Below are positions 33,541-41,396 of a DNA stretch of 41,513 nucleotides, in pieces. Location of the stretch: NCBI RefSeq assembly GCF_016785185.1, contig NZ_JAEKDY010000018.1. One strand, written 5' to 3'. Every line of letters starts with the position of its first letter. Position 1 is the first letter of the stretch. The notes beneath the pieces were generated by a model. The model worked only from the letters and a program-made list of their open reading frames with translations, did no database searches and was not told where the DNA came from. The DNA comes from Heyndrickxia sporothermodurans. Its GTDB lineage: Bacteria > Bacillota > Bacilli > Bacillales > Bacillaceae_C. A program made the translations under genes and the position numbers.

Positions 33541-34314
33541 ATGAAGAAAATTGTGTTTTTTGATATTGATGGAACTTTATTGGATCATGAGAAGAAGTTG
33601 CCGGAATCAACAAAGAAAGCCATTACCCAATTAAAAAATAACGGAGTGTATGTAGCAATTGCTACCGGACGTGCACCGTTTATGTTTAAAGATTTAAGAG
33701 AAGAGTTAGAGATAGATTCCTATGTATGTTTTAATGGGCAATACGTTGTATTCGAAAATGAAGTTATTTACACAAACCCTCTTAATCAAAAAGAATTAGA
33801 AAAGTTAATTGATGACTCCAACAATCATAAACATCCTATAGTATTCTTAAACGAGGAAACAATGACAACGAATACTCAAAATCATCCATTCGTTAATACA
33901 AGTATAGAAAGTTTAAAGGTTGCATCACCTGCATTTGATCCGAATTTTTATAAAGATAAAGAAATTTATCAAGCTCTATTATTTTGCGAGGAAAAAGAAG
34001 AAAGTTTGTATCTGAATAACTACCAACCATTTAATTTCATTAGATGGCATGAATTTTCGATGGATGTAATCCCTAGCGGAGGATCGAAAGCAGAGGGAAT
34101 TAAGATTTTGATAGAAAAAATCGGCTTTGAAATTGATGATGTATATGCTTTTGGAGACGGGTTGAATGATATAGAAATGCTAGAAACAGTTGGAACCGGA
34201 ATAGCGATGGGAAATGCTAGCGAAACGGTAAAACAATACGCGGATTATATTACTTCAGATGTATCAGAAGCGGGAATCTATCAAGGATTAAAACATTTCA
34301 ATTTTATATCGTAA
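33541..34314 (+). CDS. ykrA: Cof-type HAD-superfamily phosphatase (YkrA)
   Basis: A 257-residue HAD hydrolase. The catalytic motif is FFDIDGTLLD (nucleophile Asp8, acid Asp10); motif II is IATGRAP, and motifs III/IV are SKAEGIKIL and FGDGLNDIEML. A cap domain (about 85-185) is typical of the Cof type, which dephosphorylates sugar phosphates or flavin-like compounds. The length equals B. subtilis YkrA. AAGGAG precedes ATG. It diverges from rpoY and ends at hairpin 34321-34348. Confidence 0.92.
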   Translation: MKKIVFFDIDGTLLDHEKKLPESTKKAITQLKNNGVYVAIATGRAPFMFKDLREELEIDSYVCFNGQYVVFENEVIYTNPLNQKELEKLIDDSNNHKHPIVFLNEETMTTNTQNHPFVNTSIESLKVASPAFDPNFYKDKEIYQALLFCEEKEESLYLNNYQPFNFIRWHEFSMDVIPSGGSKAEGIKILIEKIGFEIDDVYAFGDGLNDIEMLETVGTGIAMGNASETVKQYADYITSDVSEAGIYQGLKHFNFIS

Positions 34315-34320
34315 AAAAGT

Positions 34321-34352
34321 AAAAGCCGAGAATTTTTTCTTGGCTTTTCTAT
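34321..34352 (+). terminator. Terminator of ykrA
   Basis: AAAAGCCGAG (34321-34330) pairs with CTTGGCTTTT (34339-34348) with one G-U pair. Few T residues follow, so termination may be incomplete. Confidence 0.65.
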
Positions 34353-34524
34353 TTAATAGAATTATTTTGTTTGAAATAAGAGAAAAAGGCATATTAACGC
34401 TTATTTTTGAATAAATTATAAAAAATAACTTTTGGACAAGCCAACAATTATATATTCGTTATATATTGTTAAATTTCGCAATAATCGATATAGTTTAAAT
34501 GTTACAGTGTAAGGAGGAACATTT

Positions 34525-35169
34525 GTGACTAAACTTCGCATTATTTTTATTTGTGTAACAGTTATTGCAATACTAGCGGGATGTCAAGAAAGTCCAGAAG
34601 AAAAAATTTATCGAATACTAGAAAAAACGGTATCCAAAGAAAAGGAATTTAATAAGCAGCAAAAACCGCTGAAGGAATTAGAATCGCAAGAAAAGAAGAT
34701 TTTTGATAAAATTATCAATCTTGGAATGAATGATATGGATAAAATTGTGAAATTATCCGATTCTGCTTTAGAAAATTTAGCAAAACGACAAGAACGAATG
34801 GATGTTGAACAAGAATCAATTCTTTCATCTAAAAAAGAATTTTCTAAAATGAAACCTCAAATAAATAAAATTGAAGCTAAAAAAGTAAAAACCGAAGCAA
34901 TTAAACTTTATCATTTAATGCAGGAACGCTATAAAGCACATGATCAACTTTATACGGCTTATAATCAAGGAATTGATACAAATAATAAGCTATATAAAAT
35001 GTTAAAAACAGAAAATTTATCAATGGACGATTTAGAAAAACAAATAGCACTGACAAATCAAGCTTATTCTGAAGTACTAAAAATGAATAAACTTTTTAAT
35101 GACCGGACTAAAGAGTTTAATGAAAGTAAAATGGAGTTTTATCAAGATGCACATATTAAAATTGACTAG
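34525..35169 (+). CDS. ykyA: Cell-wall-associated lipoprotein YkyA
   Basis: A 214-residue exported lipoprotein. The signal peptide MTKLRIIFICVTVIAILAGC ends in a lipobox with Cys20, so it is anchored in the outer leaflet of the membrane. The mature part is a long, highly charged coiled coil rich in Lys/Glu, matching the YkyA family (putative cell-wall-binding lipoprotein). It starts at GTG 34525 after AAGGAGG. Its ending hairpin overlaps the stop codon. The next gene block is pdhABCD, as in B. subtilis. Confidence 0.9.
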   Translation: MTKLRIIFICVTVIAILAGCQESPEEKIYRILEKTVSKEKEFNKQQKPLKELESQEKKIFDKIINLGMNDMDKIVKLSDSALENLAKRQERMDVEQESILSSKKEFSKMKPQINKIEAKKVKTEAIKLYHLMQERYKAHDQLYTAYNQGIDTNNKLYKMLKTENLSMDDLEKQIALTNQAYSEVLKMNKLFNDRTKEFNESKMEFYQDAHIKID

Positions 35170-35192
35170 CTAACAAATTGGCTAGTTTTTTT
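35165..35192 (+). terminator. Terminator of ykyA
   Basis: ACTAGC (35165-35170) pairs with GCTAGT (35181-35186), followed by a run of T residues. It overlaps the TAG stop codon. Confidence 0.8.
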
Positions 35193-35657
35193 GTTGTTGC
35201 TAATTTAAACATATTGTCATATAACAGCGGATAAAAAAACAATGAGCAGCAATTTGCTAACGCTTACATAAGGGTCGATTTGTACTAATACAGATCAGTA
35301 AATGAATTAGTACAGAAGAAAATAAATACCTAAAATTGATATGCGAAACTATAGCGAGAAAATAATGAATGTACAAGAATTAATTATTTGACGAGGTGAT
35401 TATATTGATGTAATCTATTAAATGTATTCAATAAATATTGTATTAATTTCTTTTTGTATTTAATTAATACAGGTCATTTTAGATAACTATTACATTCTAT
35501 TTATGAAATGTTATCTAGTAGCTAGAAAAAATGGTTATGGTAAAAACACTGGTATCGCGAATTTTTTATTGGTTCTCCGGTTTGTTTTTGGGTAACCTAT
35601 ATTTGTATGTAATAAATCATTTATTTTTTTATTATGAGAAAGGATTGGTGACTTTTT
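35193..35657 (+). promoter_or_regulatory. Long pdhA upstream region with two related inverted repeats
   Basis: No gene is credible in these 465 bases. They hold two inverted repeats with related half-sites: TGTACTAAT...ATTAGTACA (35281-35289, 35306-35314) and TGTATTAATT...AATTAATACA (35439-35448, 35462-35471). Between them is a promoter candidate, TTGACG (35388-35393), 17 bases, TAATCT (35411-35416), which overlaps GAGGTGAT plus ATG-TAA (35408-35413). A third, weaker dyad is AGATAAC...GTTATCT (35481-35516). If the promoter is right, the pdhA leader is about 235 bases. Confidence 0.5.
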
Positions 35658-36770
35658 ATGGCTTCTACAAAGAAGGCACAATTCGATGCAAAGAAAACGC
35701 TCGAAAAAATAGAAGAGCAATTCGAAATGTTCCAGATTTTAAATGAACAAGGCGAAGTCGTTAATGAATCTGCTGTTCCGGATCTTTCAGATGAGGAACT
35801 TCAAGAATTAATGCGTCGTATGGTTTATTCTCGTATTTTGGATCAACGTTCAATTTCATTAAATCGACAAGGACGTTTAGGATTCGTCGCTCCTACAGCA
35901 GGACAAGAGGCTTCTCAAATTGCCTCACACTTCGCGTTGGAACAAGAGGATTATATCCTTCCTGGTTATCGTGATGTACCGCAAATTATTTGGCATGGCC
36001 TACCATTACACCAAGCGTTTTTATGGTCTCGTGGACATGTTGAAGGTATGAAAATCCCTGAAGGACTTAATATTCTTCCACCACAAATTATTATCGGTGC
36101 ACAATATGTACAAACTGCAGGTGTGGCACTTGGATTAAAGAAACGCGGTAAAAAAGCTGTAGCTATTACATATACAGGAGATGGTGGTTCATCTCAAGGT
36201 GATTTCTACGAAGGGATAAACTTTGCCGGTGCTTACAAAGCCCCTGCTGTATTTGTTGTTCAAAATAACCAATTTGCTATATCTACTCCACGTGAAAAGC
36301 AAACTGCAGCAAAAACAATTGCACAAAAAGCAGTAGCAGCAGGTATTCCGGGACAACTTGTTGACGGAATGGATCCATTAGCAGTTTATGTCGCTGTTCG
36401 TGATGCACGTGAACGCGCTATTAACGGTGAAGGTCCATCATTAATTGAAACACTTTGCTACCGTTATGGACCTCATACAATGTCAGGTGACGATCCAACA
36501 AAATATCGTACTTCTGATTTAGATAATGAATGGGAAAGAAAAGATCCATTAGTCCGTTTCCGTAAATATTTAGAAAACAAAGGACTTTGGAGCGAAGAAA
36601 AAGAAACTGAAGTCATTGAACAAGCAAAAGAAGATATTAAAGTTGCTATTAAAAAGGCAGACGATACGCCAAAACAAAAAGTAACTGACTTAATTTCTGT
36701 TATGTTTGAAGAACTACCTCATAACTTAAAAGAACAAAATGAAATTTACCAAGCAAAGGAGTCGAAGTAA
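35658..36770 (+). CDS. pdhA: Pyruvate dehydrogenase E1 alpha subunit
   Basis: A 370-residue E1-alpha that forms the thiamine-diphosphate active site with PdhB and decarboxylates pyruvate. The ThDP motif is GDGGSSQGDFYEGINFAGAY with NNQFAIS; other family motifs are PGYRDVPQ and RYGPHTMSGDDPTKYR (phosphorylation-loop region). The N-terminal KKAQFDAKKTLEKIEEQFE is the normal Gram-positive extension. The ATG follows GGTGA seven bases upstream. It heads the pdhABCD operon; codons look optimised for high expression, as expected of this operon. Confidence 0.96.
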   Translation: MASTKKAQFDAKKTLEKIEEQFEMFQILNEQGEVVNESAVPDLSDEELQELMRRMVYSRILDQRSISLNRQGRLGFVAPTAGQEASQIASHFALEQEDYILPGYRDVPQIIWHGLPLHQAFLWSRGHVEGMKIPEGLNILPPQIIIGAQYVQTAGVALGLKKRGKKAVAITYTGDGGSSQGDFYEGINFAGAYKAPAVFVVQNNQFAISTPREKQTAAKTIAQKAVAAGIPGQLVDGMDPLAVYVAVRDARERAINGEGPSLIETLCYRYGPHTMSGDDPTKYRTSDLDNEWERKDPLVRFRKYLENKGLWSEEKETEVIEQAKEDIKVAIKKADDTPKQKVTDLISVMFEELPHNLKEQNEIYQAKESK

Positions 36771-36773
36771 GCC

Positions 36774-37751
36774 ATGGCGCAAATGACAATGATTCAAGCA
36801 ATCACCGATGCGTTACGTACTGAATTACGTAATGATGAAAATGTTTTAGTATTCGGTGAAGACGTTGGCGTTAACGGCGGCGTATTCCGTGCGACTGAAG
36901 GTCTTCAAAAAGAATTTGGTGAAGAGCGCGTATTTGATACACCACTTGCAGAATCAGGAATTGGTGGATTGGCAATTGGTTTAACATTAGAAGGCTATCG
37001 TCCGGTACCAGAGATTCAATTCTTTGGATTCTTATTTGAAGTAATGGACTCTGTCAGTGGACAAATGGCACGTTGGCGCTATCGTACAGGTGGAAGTTTG
37101 AATGCACCAATTACGATTCGTTCACCATTTGGTGGAGGTGTTCACACACCAGAACTTCATGCTGATAGTTTAGAAGGTCTTGTCGCTCAACAACCAGGAT
37201 TAAAAGTAGTTATTCCATCTACACCATACGATGCAAAAGGATTATTAATTTCTTCAATTCGTGATAATGATCCGGTTATCTTTTTAGAGCATATGAAGTT
37301 GTATCGTTCATTCCGTCAAGATGTTCCTGAAGAAGAGTATACAATTCCTCTTGGGAAAGCAGATGTGAAACGTGAAGGTAAAGATCTTTCCATTATTACT
37401 TATGGAGCGATGGTTCATGAATCATTAAAAGCTGCTGATGAACTTGAAAAAGAAGGATACTCTGTTGAAGTTGTAGATTTACGTACGATCAGTCCACTTG
37501 ATGTCGATACAATTGTTGCTTCTGTTGAAAAAACAAATCGCGCAATTGTTGTTCAAGAAGCACAAAAACAAGCTGGAATTGCTGCAAATGTTATTGCTGA
37601 AATTAATGAAAGAGCAATTTTGAGCTTGGAAGCACCGGTGTTACGCGTAACTGCTGCTGACACTGTATACCCATTCTCACAAGCAGAATCAGTTTGGTTA
37701 CCAAACTATAAAGATATTATCGAAACAGCTAAAAAAGTGCTTACTTTTTAA
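36774..37751 (+). CDS. pdhB: Pyruvate dehydrogenase E1 beta subunit
   Basis: A 325-residue E1-beta. The transketolase pyrimidine domain holds the start MAQMTMIQAITDALR and FGEDVGVNGGVFRATEGLQ, where a glutamate activates ThDP, followed by TPLAESGIGGLAIGL; the C-terminal domain has DLRTISPLDVDTI. It starts four bases after the pdhA stop with AAGGAG in the pdhA tail. A small hairpin in the gap after it (37774-37792) separates it from pdhC. Confidence 0.96.
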   Translation: MAQMTMIQAITDALRTELRNDENVLVFGEDVGVNGGVFRATEGLQKEFGEERVFDTPLAESGIGGLAIGLTLEGYRPVPEIQFFGFLFEVMDSVSGQMARWRYRTGGSLNAPITIRSPFGGGVHTPELHADSLEGLVAQQPGLKVVIPSTPYDAKGLLISSIRDNDPVIFLEHMKLYRSFRQDVPEEEYTIPLGKADVKREGKDLSIITYGAMVHESLKAADELEKEGYSVEVVDLRTISPLDVDTIVASVEKTNRAIVVQEAQKQAGIAANVIAEINERAILSLEAPVLRVTAADTVYPFSQAESVWLPNYKDIIETAKKVLTF

Positions 37752-37773
37752 TAATTAAACAAATTCAATTTTT

Positions 37774-37792
37774 GCCCTTCCTATCGAAGGGC
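37774..37792. promoter_or_regulatory. Hairpin in the pdhB-pdhC gap
   Basis: GCCCTTC (37774-37780) pairs perfectly with GAAGGGC (37786-37792) around CTATC. No T run follows, so it is probably an mRNA stabiliser or processing site and not a terminator. The 102-base gap is the longest within the operon. Confidence 0.55.
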
Positions 37793-37853
37793 TATGCAAT
37801 TTTAGATACAATCAATACACAAAATAAAATTTTAATTAGGATGGTGAACAATC

Positions 37854-39167
37854 TTGTCATTCGAATTTAGACTACCAGATATTGGTGAAGGAATTCATGA
37901 AGGTGAAATCGTAAAATGGTTCGTTAAGCCAGGCGATAAAGTTGCAGAAGATGATGTTCTGTGTGAAGTACAAAATGATAAGGCAGTTGTTGAGATTCCA
38001 TCACCAGTTGCAGGTACTGTTGAAGATATATTAGTTGAAGAAGGTACAGTTGCCATCGTAGGTGATGTTTTAATCAAATTTGATGCGCCAGGATATGAAA
38101 ACCTTCAATTTAAAGGGGATCATGGTCCAAGCGAAGAAGAGAAAAAGACTGAAGAAAAAGCTGAGCAAAACACTCAACAAGAAGATAAAACTGAAAGTTC
38201 TTCCCAAGCTGCAACTGAAACGAAAGAAGCAGATCCTAGTAAACGTGTAATCGCTATGCCATCAGTTAGAAAATATGCTCGCGAAAAAGGCGTGGATATT
38301 CGTTTAGTACAAGGTAGTGGAAATAATGGCCGCGTCCAAAAAGAAGATATTGATGCATATGCAAATGGTGGTGCAGCAGTAAACGAAGAAGCTTCTACTC
38401 AAACAACTGCAGTGGAAACTACAGAAACAGCTGCACAAGCTAAAGTAGCAATCCCTGAAGGAGAATTCCCAGAAACTCGAGAAAAAATGAGTGGAATTCG
38501 TAAAGCGATTGCTAAAGCAATGGTTAATTCTAAACACACAGCTCCACACGTTACATTAATGGACGAAATTGACGTAACAAAACTTGTTGCACATCGTAAA
38601 AAATTCAAAGAAGTTGCTGCTGAAAAAGGCATTAAGCTTACTTTCTTACCTTATGTAGTTAAAGCGCTAGTAAGTGCATTACGCGAATTTCCGACGCTTA
38701 ATACATCAATTGATGATGCTGCTGGTGAAATCGTTCATAAGCATTACTTTAATATCGGGATTGCCGCAGATACAGATAAAGGATTATTAGTTCCTGTAGT
38801 GAAAAACGCAGATCGCAAATCTGTTTTCTCTGTTTCTCAAGAAATTAACGAGCTTGCAGGAAAAGCACGTGATGGTAAATTAGCTCCAAACGAAATGAAA
38901 GGTGCTTCATGTACAATTACGAATATTGGATCAGCCGGTGGTCAATGGTTTACTCCAGTAATTAATCACCCTGAAGTAGCAATTTTGGGTATCGGAAGAA
39001 TTTCTGAAAAACCAGTAGTAAAAAATGGTGAAATTGTAGCAGCACCTGTGTTAGCATTATCATTGAGCTTTGATCATCGTATTATCGATGGAGCTACCGC
39101 TCAATATGCGCTCAACCATATTAAGCGTCTATTGAACGATCCTGAATTATTATTAATGGAGGCGTAA
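37854..39167 (+). CDS. pdhC: Pyruvate dehydrogenase E2, dihydrolipoamide acetyltransferase
   Basis: A 437-residue E2 core. One lipoyl domain (1-80) has lipoyl Lys43 in QNDKAVVEIPSP; a flexible Glu/Lys/Thr-rich linker (about 85-130) follows. The E1/E3-binding domain is MPSVRKYAREKGVDIRLVQG, then an Ala/Thr-rich linker and the catalytic domain (about 205-437) ending in FDHRIIDGATAQ, with the active-site His. It starts at TTG 37854 behind AGGATGGTGA. Confidence 0.96.
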   Translation: MSFEFRLPDIGEGIHEGEIVKWFVKPGDKVAEDDVLCEVQNDKAVVEIPSPVAGTVEDILVEEGTVAIVGDVLIKFDAPGYENLQFKGDHGPSEEEKKTEEKAEQNTQQEDKTESSSQAATETKEADPSKRVIAMPSVRKYAREKGVDIRLVQGSGNNGRVQKEDIDAYANGGAAVNEEASTQTTAVETTETAAQAKVAIPEGEFPETREKMSGIRKAIAKAMVNSKHTAPHVTLMDEIDVTKLVAHRKKFKEVAAEKGIKLTFLPYVVKALVSALREFPTLNTSIDDAAGEIVHKHYFNIGIAADTDKGLLVPVVKNADRKSVFSVSQEINELAGKARDGKLAPNEMKGASCTITNIGSAGGQWFTPVINHPEVAILGIGRISEKPVVKNGEIVAAPVLALSLSFDHRIIDGATAQYALNHIKRLLNDPELLLMEA

Positions 39168-39171
39168 TAAA

Positions 39172-40584
39172 ATGGTAGTAGGAGATTTCCCAATTGAAAC
39201 AGATACTATAGTCATCGGTGCAGGCCCTGGCGGGTATGTAGCAGCGATTCGTGCTGCCCAACTAGGACAAAAAGTAACAATTGTTGAGAAAGGTGAGCTC
39301 GGCGGTGTTTGCTTAAACGTCGGCTGTATCCCTTCAAAAGCATTAATTACAGCTGCACATCGTTATGAAACAGCTAAACATTCTGACGATATCGGTATTT
39401 CTGCAGAAAATGTTACAGTTGACTTTTCTAAAGTTCAGGAATGGAAAGGGAAAGTGGTTAAGCAGTTAACTGGCGGTGTTCAAGGTCTTCTAAAAGGCAA
39501 TAAAGTGGATATTGTGAAAGGCGAAGCTTACTTTGTTGATGCAAACACTTTACGTGTAATGGATGAAAATTCCGCACAAACATATACATTTAAAAATGCA
39601 ATTCTTGCAACTGGTTCACGCCCTGTTGAAATTCCAACATTTAAATACTCAAAACGAGTAATTAATTCTACTGGCGCATTAAGCCTACCTGAAATTCCAA
39701 AGAAATTAGTCATCATTGGTGGAGGCGTTATCGGTGTTGAACTTGGTACGGCCTACGCAAACTTTGGAACAGAAGTAACAATCCTTGAAGGAAGCGCCGA
39801 ACTTTTTGCCGGAAGCTTTGAAAAACAAATGTCAACACTTGTTTCTCGTAACTTAAAGAAAAAAGGTGCTGAAATTGTAACAAACGCAATGGCAAAAGGT
39901 GTCGAAGAAAAAGAAGACGGTGTTGTTGTAACATATGAAGTAAAAGGAGAAGAAACATCCGTAGAAGCTGATTATGTTTTAGTAACTGTTGGTCGTCGTC
40001 CGAATACAGATGAACTTGGTTTAGAACAAGTGGGTATTGAAATGACAGATCGTGGTCTTGTTAATATCGATAAACAATGTCGTACAAATGTATCAAACAT
40101 TTATGCGATTGGTGATATCGTTGCAGGTCCTCAACTCGCACATAAAGCATCTTATGAAGGTAAAATTGCTGCAGAGGCGATTTCTGGACATCCTTCTGAA
40201 ATTGATTATCTTGGAATTCCTGCAGTTGTATTCTCTGAACCTGAACTTGCAACTGTTGGATATAATGAAAAACAAGCAAAAGAAGAAGGAATCGAAGTTG
40301 TAGCTGCGAAATTCCCATTTGCTGCAAACGGTCGTGCACTTGCATTAAATAGCACAGATGGTTTCTTAAAATTAGTTACTCGTAAAGAGGATGGCTTAGT
40401 AATCGGTGGGCAAATTGCCGGTACAAGTGCATCTGATATGATTGCGGAAATTGGTTTAGCAATTGAAGCAGGGATGACTGCTGAAGATATTGCAATGACT
40501 ATTCATGCACATCCAACATTAGGTGAAATTACAATGGAAGCAGCAGAAGTTGCTCTTGGAACACCTATTCACATTGTTAAATAA
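39172..40584 (+). CDS. pdhD: Dihydrolipoyl dehydrogenase (E3)
   Basis: A 470-residue flavoprotein that reoxidises lipoamide in the pyruvate (and other) dehydrogenase complexes. FAD loop GAGPGGYVAAI, redox disulfide GGVCLNVGCIPSK (Cys47, Cys52), NAD loop IIGGGVIGVELG, and the C-terminal HAHPTLGE with the catalytic His-Glu pair. Full length. GGAGG in the pdhC tail serves it. The operon ends at the hairpin 40599-40629. Confidence 0.97.
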   Translation: MVVGDFPIETDTIVIGAGPGGYVAAIRAAQLGQKVTIVEKGELGGVCLNVGCIPSKALITAAHRYETAKHSDDIGISAENVTVDFSKVQEWKGKVVKQLTGGVQGLLKGNKVDIVKGEAYFVDANTLRVMDENSAQTYTFKNAILATGSRPVEIPTFKYSKRVINSTGALSLPEIPKKLVIIGGGVIGVELGTAYANFGTEVTILEGSAELFAGSFEKQMSTLVSRNLKKKGAEIVTNAMAKGVEEKEDGVVVTYEVKGEETSVEADYVLVTVGRRPNTDELGLEQVGIEMTDRGLVNIDKQCRTNVSNIYAIGDIVAGPQLAHKASYEGKIAAEAISGHPSEIDYLGIPAVVFSEPELATVGYNEKQAKEEGIEVVAAKFPFAANGRALALNSTDGFLKLVTRKEDGLVIGGQIAGTSASDMIAEIGLAIEAGMTAEDIAMTIHAHPTLGEITMEAAEVALGTPIHIVK

Positions 40585-40598
40585 TTATAAAAAAAGAA

Positions 40599-40629
40599 AT
40601 AAACCACAGCTTTGTGGTTTATTTTTTTT
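40599..40629 (+). terminator. Terminator of pdhABCD
   Basis: ATAAACCACA (40599-40608) pairs with TGTGGTTTAT (40613-40622), followed by T residues. Confidence 0.88.
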
Positions 40630-40747
40630 GCTGTTTTTTTGAAATGAGGTTTTAAAATGAGGTAATACGGTCATATGATAAATATTAACAACATACGAGG
40701 ATTATGGTACATGTAGAAACAACATTATTATGAGTCTTGGTGATGCT

Positions 40748-41002
40748 ATGAAAAAATATGTTGCATTTCTTTTTCAATTAATGATTTGGAGTTGTTTTAC
40801 ATTAGCGGTTTGGCTTTCACATCGAGATCATTTACTATATAAGATAATCGTTTTTATTGTTTTCTTTTATTTATCATTTTTATTAACAAAAATGATTGTA
40901 AAATCGAACCGATCGACTATTATTATTACATTTTCCAGTTTATCAATTTATCTCTTATTACAAGTTATCCTAAAACAAGTAGTACCATTACCTTTTTCTT
41001 AA
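40748..41002 (+). CDS. Small membrane protein of unknown function
   Basis: An 84-residue hydrophobic protein with three likely membrane helices (about 5-25, 33-52 and 58-78), MKKYVAFLFQLMIWSCFTLA at the start and a short VVPLPFS tail. No family recognised. The frame is open from ATG 40730, but ATG 40748 is preceded by GGTGAT at a workable distance. It takes the place that the small lipoprotein gene slp has in B. subtilis, with no visible similarity to a lipoprotein (no lipobox). Confidence 0.65.
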   Translation: MKKYVAFLFQLMIWSCFTLAVWLSHRDHLLYKIIVFIVFFYLSFLLTKMIVKSNRSTIIITFSSLSIYLLLQVILKQVVPLPFS

Positions 41003-41003
41003 T

Positions 41004-41034
41004 AAAAAACGATAAGAACGTCTTATCGTTTTTT
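41004..41034. terminator. Bidirectional terminator before the SR1 locus
   Basis: AAAAAACGATAAGA (41004-41017) pairs perfectly with TCTTATCGTTTTTT (41021-41034) around a 3-base loop. Confidence 0.87.
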
Positions 41035-41037
41035 ATA

Positions 41038-41140
41038 TTTGTCATACTTAATATAAAAATTACATAAATATGTCATACAAAATAGGCTTTAAATTTCAAT
41101 TAAGATGTATTATTATTATCTTAGATAGAAAACGTTTTCA
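41038..41140 (+). promoter_or_regulatory. SR1 promoter region: two CcpN-type boxes and a cre site
   Basis: TATGTCATACA (41069-41079) fits the CcpN motif TRTGHYATAYW fully, and TTTGTCATACT (41038-41048) fits 10 of 11. They are 31 bases apart, three helical turns. A promoter candidate is TTGTCA (41039-41044) and CATAAA (41063-41068), spacer 18. AGAAAACGTTTTCA (41127-41140) matches the CcpA cre consensus at all but its first base and contains a 12-bp palindrome. CcpN repression of SR1 under glycolytic conditions is known in B. subtilis; the assignment here is by motif. Confidence 0.6.
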
Positions 41141-41165
41141 AATTCCGTTGGGAGGGAACATTCAT

Positions 41166-41291
41166 ATGGGAACTTTAATCTGCCAAGCATGTAATAAAAT
41201 TATTGATCATTTTGAAGACGAAAAAGTATCTGTTTTATATTCGAGCTGTACGAATTGTCATAAAGAACAAATTGAAAAAGAAAATGAATAA
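41166..41291 (+). CDS. GapA-binding peptide SR1P
   Basis: A 41-residue peptide matching the SR1P family: MGTLICQACNKIIDHFEDEK and then VSVLYSSCTNCHKEQ. Two CxxC pairs (Cys6/9 and Cys28/31) could bind zinc. In B. subtilis this peptide, encoded by the SR1 RNA, binds glyceraldehyde-3-phosphate dehydrogenase GapA and promotes RNA degradation by RNase J1. ATG 41166 follows GGGAGGG; the longer open frame from 41070 is not coding-like. The rnjA gene lies within the same window. Confidence 0.88.
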   Translation: MGTLICQACNKIIDHFEDEKVSVLYSSCTNCHKEQIEKENE

Positions 41292-41335
41292 ACAATTAGA
41301 AAGAGGCTGGGACATAACTAGCTTCAAATAGTGAA

Positions 41336-41369
41336 AAAGGTGAATTTGAGTGTGCTCAAATTCACCTTT
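41336..41369 (-). terminator. Transposase terminator hairpin inside the IS end
   Basis: AAAGGTGAATTTGAG (41336-41350) pairs with CTCAAATTCACCTTT (41355-41369), loop TGTG. Read leftwards it is followed by a T tract, so it ends transposase transcription and also blocks outward reading into SR1P. In the + direction it is followed only by CTCTATTTTT. Confidence 0.75.
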
Positions 41370-41396
41370 CTCTATTTTTACCTGTAAATTCTTCTA

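Larger units (their letters stand above)
41075..41369 (+). ncRNA. SR1-type dual-function sRNA, 3' part apparently disrupted
   Basis: The transcript should begin near 41075 and contain the SR1P peptide ORF (41166-41291). In B. subtilis SR1 is a roughly 205-nucleotide RNA with an antisense region and a terminator after the ORF. Here an IS1182-like end begins about a dozen bases after the ORF, so no native terminator is visible; RNA could end at the IS hairpin 41336-41369. The start and end given are estimates. The position downstream of pdhD agrees with the B. subtilis locus. Confidence 0.5.

Noticed and set aside
35531..35746. 71-residue ORF with hydrophobic N-terminus upstream of and overlapping pdhA
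   Set aside because: It overlaps the pdhA start in another frame, lacks a ribosome site, and its second half is only pdhA read out of frame.
40061..40345. Gln/Leu-rich minus-strand ORF inside pdhD
   Set aside because: Low-complexity composition arises from the reverse reading of GAA/GCA-rich codons in pdhD.
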